From positions 62,001-126,000 of the forward strand of contig CAVYNB010000041.1 in assembly GCA_963769745.1 (NCBI GenBank): 64,000 nt of DNA, in the 5' to 3' direction. This DNA is from JALORV01 sp963769745 (lineage in GTDB: Bacteria > Pseudomonadota > Gammaproteobacteria > Burkholderiales > Burkholderiaceae_F). Both the position numbers and the translations under genes were made by a program. The notes beneath the pieces were generated by a model that was given only the letters and a program-made list of their open reading frames with translations, did no database searches and was not told the DNA's origin. Shown here piece after piece: positions 1-6,686 of the stretch; position 1 is the first letter of the stretch, and every line of letters begins with the position of its first letter.

Positions 1-1192
1 CGTCGGCGATGACGCCGGCCGCACGCTCGAGGTCCAGATCAGGACCCGGCGCATGCATGAGCATGCCGAGCTCGGCGTAGCGGCCCACTGGCGCTACAAG
101 GAAGGCGGCAAGGGGCGCGACGACGACGAACTGCGCGTGGCCTGGTTGCGCCAGCTGCTCGCCTGGCGGGCCGAGGTCGACGCGCCACTCGAGAGCGGAC
201 CGGCGCGCGAGGAGCGCATCTATGTGCTGACGCCGCAGGCGCGCGTCGTCGAGTTGCCGGCCGGCGGCACGCCGATTGACTTCGCTTATCACATCCACTC
301 CGAGCTGGGACACCGCTGCCGCGGTGCGCGCGTCAACGGGGTCATGGTTCCGCTGAGCACACCGCTCGCCACAGGGCAGACGGTGGAGATCGTGTCCGCC
401 AAGACCGGCGGGCCGAGCCGCGACTGGCTCAACCCGGAATTGGGATACCTGCACAGCGCGCGTTCGCGCGCCAAGGTGCGCCAGTGGTTCAACGCACTCG
501 AGTTTGAGCAGTCGGTGGCGGCCGGACGCGAGATCGTCGAGAAGGAACTGCAACGGCTGGGCAAGACGGCGGTCCGGCTCGAAGAGCTTGCGAGGCGACT
601 GGGCTTCGACAAAGTCGACGACCTGTGTGCTGCGGCGACGAAGGAAGAATTCAGCCTGCGTTCCATCGAGCAGGCGATCGCACCCGCGCAGCCAGCGGAG
701 GAACTTCCACCGCCTCTGCTGACCGGCAAGCCACGCGAGGCCCCGGCCGGCAAGGGCAAGGTGCTGGTCGTCGGGGTTGATTCCCTGCTGACCCAGCTTG
801 CTCGCTGCTGCCGGCCCGCCCCGCCGGACGAAATTGGCGGATATGTGACGCGGGGCCAGGGAGTATCGATACACCGCGCGAATTGTTCGAACCTGCAGGC
901 CCTGACCCAACGCCAGCCCGAGCGCATCGTCGAGGTTGCCTGGGGCCGGCAGGCCGATGCGGTCTATCCGGTCGAGCTCCTGGTCATCGCGCAGGACCGC
1001 CAGGGGCTGCTAAGGGACATTTCCGAGGTCTTCGCGCGCGAGAAGCTCAACGTCGTCGGCGTCGGCACACAGAGCCAGCGCGGCGAGGCGCGCATGGGAT
1101 TCACGGTCGAGGTCCGCGACGCGAGTGACATCGCGCGGGTGTCTGCGCTTTTGCGTGAGGTGTCCGGCGTGATCGCGGTACGCCGTCGCTGA
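1..1192 (+). CDS. relA: RelA (p)ppGpp synthetase, 3' part only
   Basis: The gene enters from the left edge; the first whole codon is at base 2 and 396 residues are visible. They begin in the synthetase domain (EVQIRT, then HAELGVAAHWRYKEG), followed by a TGS domain at visible residues about 71-132, a conserved Cys/His segment (ARCCRPAPPDEIGG, then HRANC) at about 265-297 and a C-terminal ACT domain. RelA makes the alarmones pppGpp and ppGpp on stalled ribosomes. The TGS wording (HSELGHRCRGA) and the segment after it (PSRDWLNPELGY) fit RelA better than SpoT, but the hydrolase region is outside the window, so the distinction rests on the C-terminal half. It converges on the next gene with a 14-base gap. 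Confidence 0.93.
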   Translation, partial: VGDDAGRTLEVQIRTRRMHEHAELGVAAHWRYKEGGKGRDDDELRVAWLRQLLAWRAEVDAPLESGPAREERIYVLTPQARVVELPAGGTPIDFAYHIHSELGHRCRGARVNGVMVPLSTPLATGQTVEIVSAKTGGPSRDWLNPELGYLHSARSRAKVRQWFNALEFEQSVAAGREIVEKELQRLGKTAVRLEELARRLGFDKVDDLCAAATKEEFSLRSIEQAIAPAQPAEELPPPLLTGKPREAPAGKGKVLVVGVDSLLTQLARCCRPAPPDEIGGYVTRGQGVSIHRANCSNLQALTQRQPERIVEVAWGRQADAVYPVELLVIAQDRQGLLRDISEVFAREKLNVVGVGTQSQRGEARMGFTVEVRDASDIARVSALLREVSGVIAVRRR

Positions 1193-1206
1193 GGCGGTGT
1201 CCGGCG

Positions 1207-2016
1207 TCAGGAGGGTGACGATGCCTTGGCGGCCGCGTTGCCTTGCGCCGCGAGCAACTCGAAGTGACGCGCATAGCGCGGATGCAGGTTGTTGAGCGAC
1301 AGCCACACGAGGAAGTCGGCCGTATTGAAGTCGGGGTCCCACGCGGGCTCGCCGCAGATCTTCGCGCCGACGCGCAGGTAGCCTTTCAACAGCGGCGGCA
1401 TGTCTCCCGCGGTCGCAGGCTCGATCTGCGCGTACGGAAACGGCAGGTGGGGGAACACCCGGTACTCGGGTTCGGTCAGGTATTTCTGCAGATCGAGCCT
1501 CACGCGCGAGGCCATGCGCCCGCCGTCGGCCAACGAAACGCTGGCGCAGCCGATCAGGTGGTTGTAGCCACCGGCCCTCATGTAGTGCGCCATGCCGGCC
1601 CACAGCAGCAATATGGTGCTGCCAGAGCGATAGTCACGATGAACACAGGAGCGGCCCACCTCGACCATCGTCGGCCTGATGTGATGCAGGCGTGACAGGT
1701 CGAACTCGCCTTCCGAATAGAGCCGTCCCAACTCGCGCGCCCGGTGCGGCGCCAGGATGCGATAGGTGCCGACGACTCGCAGGGTGTCGAGGTCGCGGAC
1801 AATCAGATGGTCACAGTAGGGGTCGAAGTCGTCCGTGTCGATGCCACTGGCCTCATCGCCAACCTTTGCGCCCATCTCCTCGACAAATACCTTGTAGCGC
1901 AGTCTCTGGGCATCCTCGATGTCGGCGGGCGAATGGGTCAGCGATACCGCGAGCCGAGGCTCGGCCGGACCGGCGGCCTGGGCTCCTGCGTGTGTAGTGT
2001 CGTTCGACCTGGCCAT
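1207..2016 (-). CDS. OlsB-like N-acyltransferase (GNAT fold)
   Basis: A protein of 269 residues in the family of ornithine-acyl-ACP N-acyltransferases and hemolysin-like GNAT enzymes. Visible family features are an N-terminal segment with LRYKVFVEEMG, the central VEVGRSCVHRDYR block and a C-terminal part with LLKGYLRVGAKICGEPAWD. OlsB uses acyl-ACP to make lyso-ornithine lipid, the first step to phosphorus-free ornithine lipids; the second enzyme (OlsA) is not in this window, so the substrate is inferred. ATG at 2016 is chosen because AGGTG lies a few bases before it; an in-frame TTG at 2031 would add five residues. Convergent with relA. Confidence 0.62.
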   Translation of the reverse strand: MARSNDTTHAGAQAAGPAEPRLAVSLTHSPADIEDAQRLRYKVFVEEMGAKVGDEASGIDTDDFDPYCDHLIVRDLDTLRVVGTYRILAPHRARELGRLYSEGEFDLSRLHHIRPTMVEVGRSCVHRDYRSGSTILLLWAGMAHYMRAGGYNHLIGCASVSLADGGRMASRVRLDLQKYLTEPEYRVFPHLPFPYAQIEPATAGDMPPLLKGYLRVGAKICGEPAWDPDFNTADFLVWLSLNNLHPRYARHFELLAAQGNAAAKASSPS

Positions 2017-2199
2017 GGGACACCTGTGCAATTGCGAATGCGGGGCCGAGACTAAAGTACATCAATGACGCCAAAGTGAACGGGCTGAACGCCGTTACTC
2101 GGCGTTATGTTCGGGGAGGGGCCGTGGCGCTGTCAATGCGCGACCTGTGGCCCGCGTGGTCGTGGCCTCGCGATGCGCTGATATACTTCGAAATCTTGG

Positions 2200-2276
2200 A
2201 GGCGCGTAGCTCAGCTGGTTAGAGCACCACCTTGACATGGTGGGGGTCGTTGGTTCGAGTCCAATCGCGCCTACCA
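2200..2276 (+). tRNA. tRNA-Val (GAC)
   Basis: Folds as a full cloverleaf of 77 bases with encoded CCA. The acceptor stem AGGCGCG pairs with CGCGCCT, the D arm is GCTCAGCTGGTTAGAGC, the anticodon stem CCACC/GGTGG encloses the loop TTGACAT (anticodon GAC), and the T loop is TTCGAGT. A TATACT at 2182-2187, 13 bases before the 5' end, is a likely -10 element; I see no good -35. Confidence 0.96.
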
Positions 2277-2306
2277 GGCCCCATAGCAGACGAAAGGTAC
2301 GGAGAA

Positions 2307-2336
2307 ATGCTTCGAACTCGATTCACGGACGGTTGA
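2307..2336 (+). other. Possible leader peptide ahead of thrS
   Basis: A nine-codon frame (MLRTRFTDG, stop at 2334-2336) with GGAG two bases before its ATG. Two of nine codons are threonine (ACT, ACG). It lies between tRNA-Val and a terminator hairpin that immediately precedes thrS, the arrangement of an attenuator. Two threonines in nine could be chance, and no antiterminator pairing was established. Confidence 0.22.
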
Positions 2337-2365
2337 TCCCCGGGGACGAGTACGCCTTTCGACGG

Positions 2366-2394
2366 AAAAGTGCGGCTCGACCGCACTTTTTTTT
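2366..2394 (+). terminator. Intrinsic terminator or attenuator before thrS
   Basis: A perfect ten-pair stem, AAAAGTGCGG (2366-2375) with CCGCACTTTT (2381-2390), has the five-base loop CTCGA and continues into T residues to 2394. It ends only five bases before the thrS ribosome-binding site (GGAG at 2400). It may end the tRNA-Val transcript, or act as an attenuator for the thrS operon. Confidence 0.8.
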
Positions 2395-2409
2395 CGCTTG
2401 GAGATATCC

Positions 2410-4347
2410 ATGGTCTCAGTTCGATTGCCAGACGGTTCAAAGCGTTCGTTTGACGCGCCGGTGCGCGTTGCCGACGTGGCGGCATCCATCGGTCCGGGCC
2501 TTGCAAAGGCGGCGCTCGCGGGCCGCGTCGACGGCAAGCTCGTCGATACGTCGTACCTGATCGAGCGTGACGCAGACATCGCGATCGTCACCGAGCGGGA
2601 TGCCGACGGTCTCGAGGTGCTGCGCCACTCGACGGCGCACCTGCTGGCCTACGCCGTGAAGGAGCTGTTTCCGCAGGCGCAGGTCACGATCGGCCCGGTC
2701 ATCGACAACGGCTTTTACTACGACTTCTCCTTCCCGCGCGGCTTCACGCCCGAGGACCTCGAAGCCATCGAGAAGAAGATGGCCGAACTGGCGAAGAAGG
2801 ACGAGCCGGTCGTGCGCGAGGTCTGGAAGCGCGACGACGCGGTGAAGTTCTTCGAGTCGATCGGCGAGAAGTACAAGGCCGAGATCATTGCTTCGATCCC
2901 GTCGAACGAGGACATCTCGCTCTACCGTGAGGGATACTTTGTCGACCTCTGCCGCGGTCCGCACGTGCCTTCGACGGGGAAGTTGAAAGTCTTCAAGCTG
3001 ATGAAGGTCGCCGGCGCCTACTGGCGTGGCGACAGTGCCAACGAGCAGCTGCAGCGCATCTACGGCACGGCCTGGGCGAAGAAGGAAGACCAGGATGCCT
3101 ACCTGAAGATGCTCGAGGAGGCCGAGAAGCGCGATCACCGCAAGCTCGGACGCGAACTGGATCTCTTCCATTTCCAGGAAGAAGCGCCGGGCCTGATCTT
3201 CTGGCACCCGAAGGGCTGGGCGATCTGGCAGGCCGTCGAGCAGTACATGCGCGGCATCTATCGCGACAACGGCTACCAGGAGGTCAAGGCGCCGCAGATC
3301 CTCGATCGCTCACTGTGGGAAAGATCCGGGCACTGGGAAAAGTATCGCGAGAACATGTTCACGACGGAGTCGGAGAACCGGTACTACGCGCTGAAGCCCA
3401 TGAACTGCCCGGGCCACATCCAGATCTACAACGCCAATCTGCATAGCTACCGCGAGCTGCCGTTGCGCTACGGCGAGTTCGGCGCCTGCCATCGCAATGA
3501 GCCGTCCGGCGCACTGCACGGGATGATGCGTGTGCGCGGTTTCACGCAGGACGACGGCCACATTTTCTGCACGGAGGAACAGATCCTCGATGAATGCGTC
3601 GCCTACACGACGCTGCTGCAGAAGGTCTACGCGAACTTCGGTTTCGAGCACATCCTCTACAAGGTCTCGACGCGGCCGGTGCAGCGCATCGGCTCGGATG
3701 AGAGCTGGGACAAGGCCGAGCACGCACTGGTGGAGAGTCTGAAGCGTTCCGGGGTGGAGTTCGCCATTTCGCCCGGCGACGGGGCGTTCTACGGGCCGAA
3801 GATCGAGTACACGCTGAAAGATGCGATCGGCCGGGAGTGGCAGTGCGGCACGATGCAGGTCGACTTTTTCATGCCGGCGCGCCTAGGCGCCGAGTACGTG
3901 GCCGAGGACAACAGCCGCAAGACGCCCGTCATGCTGCACCGGGCCATCGTCGGCTCGCTCGAGCGGTTCATCGGCATGCTGATCGAGAATTTCGCCGGCG
4001 CCATGCCGCCCTGGCTGGCGCCGGTTCAGGTCGCGATCGCCAATATCTCCGAAGGGCAGGCCGGTTACGCCGAGGCTGTTGCGCAAACGCTGAAAAAACA
4101 AGGATTTAGAGTTGACAGCGATTTGCGCAACGAAAAGATCACCTATAAAATCCGCCAGCTCAGCCTGCAGAAAATTCCCTATGTCCTCGTCGTCGGGGAC
4201 AAGGAGAAACAATCCGGGCCAGAGGAAATGCGGGTGGCCGTGCGTGCCCGCGGCGGGGCCGATCTCGGCGTGATGCCGTTGTCGGCCTTTGCGCAACGTC
4301 TGCAGGACGACGTCGCGCAACGTCGCAACGTGGGCAGCACGGCTTGA
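2410..4347 (+). CDS. thrS: Threonyl-tRNA synthetase
   Basis: A 645-residue class II synthetase that charges tRNA-Thr. The N-terminal TGS domain (VSVRLPDGSKRSF) is followed by the editing domain with HSTAHLLAYA, then the catalytic core with MNCPGH, motif 2 (CHRNEPSG) and MLHRAIVGSLERF, which carry the Cys/His zinc ligands of the active site. The C-terminal anticodon-binding domain begins near WLAPVQVAIANI. ATG at 2410 has GGAG six bases upstream; an in-frame TTG at 2398 would overlap that site. It heads the thrS-infC-rpmI-rplT-pheST-ihfA cluster, with infC 25 bases downstream. Confidence 0.98.
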   Translation: MVSVRLPDGSKRSFDAPVRVADVAASIGPGLAKAALAGRVDGKLVDTSYLIERDADIAIVTERDADGLEVLRHSTAHLLAYAVKELFPQAQVTIGPVIDNGFYYDFSFPRGFTPEDLEAIEKKMAELAKKDEPVVREVWKRDDAVKFFESIGEKYKAEIIASIPSNEDISLYREGYFVDLCRGPHVPSTGKLKVFKLMKVAGAYWRGDSANEQLQRIYGTAWAKKEDQDAYLKMLEEAEKRDHRKLGRELDLFHFQEEAPGLIFWHPKGWAIWQAVEQYMRGIYRDNGYQEVKAPQILDRSLWERSGHWEKYRENMFTTESENRYYALKPMNCPGHIQIYNANLHSYRELPLRYGEFGACHRNEPSGALHGMMRVRGFTQDDGHIFCTEEQILDECVAYTTLLQKVYANFGFEHILYKVSTRPVQRIGSDESWDKAEHALVESLKRSGVEFAISPGDGAFYGPKIEYTLKDAIGREWQCGTMQVDFFMPARLGAEYVAEDNSRKTPVMLHRAIVGSLERFIGMLIENFAGAMPPWLAPVQVAIANISEGQAGYAEAVAQTLKKQGFRVDSDLRNEKITYKIRQLSLQKIPYVLVVGDKEKQSGPEEMRVAVRARGGADLGVMPLSAFAQRLQDDVAQRRNVGSTA

Positions 4348-4372
4348 TCATTGAAACCAGGAGAAGCCAACC

Positions 4373-4894
4373 ATCGCTCAGGAACGTGCGCACCGGATCA
4401 ACGGTGAAATCAGCGCCCCGGAAGTCCGCCTAACGGGTATCGAAGGCGAAGCTCTCGGAGTCGTGAAGCTGGCCGATGCATTTCGCATGGCCGAGGAAGC
4501 CCAAGTCGATCTGGTGGAAATTGCTCCCACCGCCGTGCCACCCGTCTGCAGGTTGATGGACTACGGCAAGTTCAAGTACCAGGAGCAGAAGAAAGCCCAC
4601 GAGGCCAAGCTCAAGCAGAAGCAGGTGGTGGTCAAGGAAGTGAAGTTCCGACCGCAGACGGACGAGAACGACTATCTGACCAAACTGCGCAATCTGACGC
4701 GCTTCCTCGAGGAGGGTGACAAGGCCAAGATCACATTGCGCTTCCGCGGTCGTGAAATGGCCCACCAGGAATTTGGATACAAGCTCCTTGAGCGAGTGCG
4801 AGACGACCTGGTAGCCCTGGCGCAGGTCGAGTCGATGCCTCGGCTCGAGGGACGGCAGATGGTGATGATCCTGACGCCGAAGAAGAAGAAGTAG
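4373..4894 (+). CDS. infC: Translation initiation factor IF-3, AUC start
   Basis: A protein of 173 residues. IF-3 binds the 30S subunit, prevents subunit joining and checks the start codon and initiator tRNA. The N-terminal family motif RINGEISAPEVRL lies upstream of every in-frame ATG or GTG, so the start must be the ATC at 4373, which has AGGAG nine bases before it. Non-AUG starts (AUU, AUC) are the rule for infC, because IF-3 discriminates against them and so limits its own synthesis. The rest is standard: a linker rich in Lys and Gln (MDYGKFKYQEQKK) and the C-terminal domain with the block ITLRFRGREMAHQEFG. The tail is KKKK. Confidence 0.96.
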   Translation: MAQERAHRINGEISAPEVRLTGIEGEALGVVKLADAFRMAEEAQVDLVEIAPTAVPPVCRLMDYGKFKYQEQKKAHEAKLKQKQVVVKEVKFRPQTDENDYLTKLRNLTRFLEEGDKAKITLRFRGREMAHQEFGYKLLERVRDDLVALAQVESMPRLEGRQMVMILTPKKKK

Positions 4895-5014
4895 TTCAGG
4901 CCCTGCTGATCCAGCAGGGTTGTGCAGCAACAGCCGCGACGCGGCTCAACAAGTGGCAACAGGCTCAAAGTCTCGCAAGAGCGCCCGACGCCATCAAAGA
5001 AAGGGACGGCCAAG

Positions 5015-5212
5015 ATGCCGAAGATGAAGACGAAAAAGAGCGCGTCAAAGCGCTTCGAGATCCGCGCAAGTGGCTCGATCAAGCGGGGACAGGCGTTCAA
5101 GCGCCACATCCTCACCAAGAAAACCACCAAGGCGAAGCGCCACCTGCGCGGCGCCGTTCAGATCAGCGATGCCGACGTCAAATCCGTGCGTCGCATGATG
5201 CCGTACGCGTAA
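5015..5212 (+). CDS. rpmI: 50S ribosomal protein L35
   Basis: A 65-residue basic protein beginning MPKMKTKKSASKRF, the typical L35 N-terminus. The frame is open upstream to 4922, but that part lacks L35 similarity, and AAGGGA stands about nine bases before this ATG. It lies between infC and rplT as in other proteobacteria, where L20 represses translation of this pair; the 120-base gap after infC could hold such a site. Confidence 0.97.
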   Translation: MPKMKTKKSASKRFEIRASGSIKRGQAFKRHILTKKTTKAKRHLRGAVQISDADVKSVRRMMPYA

Positions 5213-5223
5213 GGGAGACCGAC

Positions 5224-5583
5224 ATGCCTCGAGTTAAACGTGGTGTGACCGCCCGCGCGCGGCACAAAAAGGTCCTGGCCCAGGCCGCGGGGTTCACGCG
5301 CCGGCGCAATAACGTATTCCGCGTCGCCAAACAGGCGGTGATGAAGGCGGGGCAGTATGCCTACCGCGATCGTCGTACGAAGAAGCGCGTGTTCCGTTCG
5401 CTGTGGATCGCGCGGATCAATGCAGCGGTACGCGAGCACGGCATTACCTACAGCGCGTTCATCAACGGGCTCGGCAAGGCCGAGATCGGGATTGACCGCA
5501 AGGTGCTGGCCGATATGGCGGTGCTCGACAAGCCGGGCTTTGCGGCGGTCGTCGACAAGGTCAAGGCTTCGCTCGCCGCCTAA
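5224..5583 (+). CDS. rplT: 50S ribosomal protein L20
   Basis: A 119-residue protein starting MPRVKRGVTARARHKK, matching L20 over its full length. L20 is an early 23S rRNA binding protein needed for 50S assembly and usually represses the rpmI-rplT mRNA. GGGAG stands six bases before the ATG, and the start lies 11 bases after rpmI. A strong terminator hairpin follows 38 bases after the stop. Confidence 0.98.
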   Translation: MPRVKRGVTARARHKKVLAQAAGFTRRRNNVFRVAKQAVMKAGQYAYRDRRTKKRVFRSLWIARINAAVREHGITYSAFINGLGKAEIGIDRKVLADMAVLDKPGFAAVVDKVKASLAA

Positions 5584-5621
5584 GCGCAATTTGCCGGTCG
5601 ACTGCGATCGGCGGAATCAGG

Positions 5622-5653
5622 AACGGGGCCTCACTGCTAGGCCCCGTTTTTTT
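5622..5653 (+). terminator. Intrinsic terminator between rplT and pheS
   Basis: The arms AACGGGGCCT (5622-5631) and AGGCCCCGTT (5639-5648) form a ten-pair stem with a seven-base loop, followed by an unbroken T run to 5653. It ends 13 bases before the pheS start codon. In enteric bacteria this position holds the pheST attenuator with a Phe-rich leader peptide; no such peptide is visible here. Confidence 0.88.
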
Positions 5654-5666
5654 GGCTTCATCGAAA

Positions 5667-6680
5667 ATGGATCTCGAACAACTCATAAATGAGGCGCGTG
5701 CCGCGTTCGCTGCTGCGATGCAGCCGGCGGCGCTCGAGAACGAGAAGGCGCGTTTTCTCGGCAAGTCGGGGGCCATCACCGAGAGGCTGAAGTCCCTTGC
5801 GCGGCTTTCCGCCGAGGAAAAGCGGGAGCAGGGCGCGCGCATCAATCGGGCCAAGGAGGCGATCGAAACTCTGCTCGACGAACGCCGGCAGGCACTGGCG
5901 GATGCGCAACTCAACGAGCGCCTGGCCCAGGAAGCCATCGACGTCACGCTTCCTGGACGCGTACGCAGTGCCGGGGGAATCCATCCGGTGATCCGGACCT
6001 GGATGCGCGTCGAGGAGATCTTTGCTTCCATTGGTTTCGATGTCGCTGACGGGCCCGAAATCGAAACCGACTGGCACAACTTCACCGCGCTCAACAGCCC
6101 GGAAAATCATCCGGCCCGTTCGATGCAGGATACGTTTTACGTCGACGCCCAGGACCGGCTGGGCAAGCCGCTGCTGTTGCGAACCCACACCAGCCCGATG
6201 CAGGTGCGCTACGCGCGCATGCACGCGCCACCGATCAAGGTCATCGCACTCGGGCGCACGTATCGTGTCGACAGCGATGCGACCCATTCGCCCATGTTCC
6301 AGCAGGTCGAGGGACTCTGGATCGACGAGAACGTGACCTTTGCCGACCTCAAGGCGGTCTACACCGACTTCCTGCGGTGCTTCTTCGAGACCGACGACCT
6401 GGCCGTGCGCTTTCGCCCGTCCTACTTCCCGTTCACCGAGCCGTCGGCCGAGATCGACATGATGTTCACCAGCGGGCCACGCAAGGGCAACTGGCTCGAG
6501 ATCTCGGGTTCGGGCCAGGTGCACCCGACGGTGGTGCGCAATTTCGGCCTCGATCCCGAAAAGTACATCGGCTTCGCGTTCGGGTCCGGGCTCGAGCGAC
6601 TGGCCATGTTGCGCTACGGAGTCGACGATCTGCGGATTTTCTTCGAAGGTGACCTCCGCTTTCTGCGGCAGTTCAACTGA
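5667..6680 (+). CDS. pheS: Phenylalanyl-tRNA synthetase, alpha subunit
   Basis: A 337-residue class II synthetase subunit that carries the active site of the alpha2-beta2 enzyme. The first 85 or so residues form the helical tRNA-binding arm, followed by the catalytic domain with SPMQVRYAR, SPMFQQVEGL and motif 3 GSGLERLAMLRYG. ATG at 5667 is chosen over an in-frame TTG at 5652, because the latter lies inside the T run of the terminator. No clear ribosome-binding site precedes the ATG, which is unusual for this gene set. pheT begins six bases after the stop. Confidence 0.96.
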   Translation: MDLEQLINEARAAFAAAMQPAALENEKARFLGKSGAITERLKSLARLSAEEKREQGARINRAKEAIETLLDERRQALADAQLNERLAQEAIDVTLPGRVRSAGGIHPVIRTWMRVEEIFASIGFDVADGPEIETDWHNFTALNSPENHPARSMQDTFYVDAQDRLGKPLLLRTHTSPMQVRYARMHAPPIKVIALGRTYRVDSDATHSPMFQQVEGLWIDENVTFADLKAVYTDFLRCFFETDDLAVRFRPSYFPFTEPSAEIDMMFTSGPRKGNWLEISGSGQVHPTVVRNFGLDPEKYIGFAFGSGLERLAMLRYGVDDLRIFFEGDLRFLRQFN

Positions 6681-6686
6681 CACGCG

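Noticed and set aside
2366..2390. AAGTGCGG in inverted orientation, like the Pasteurellaceae DNA-uptake signal
   Set aside because: Only one copy pair was noticed, and it is fully explained as a terminator stem. The organism is clearly not a Pasteurellaceae member.
2237..2560. Open frame beginning inside tRNA-Val
   Set aside because: Starts within the tRNA and has no similarity; explained by tRNA-Val, the thrS leader and the thrS 5' end.
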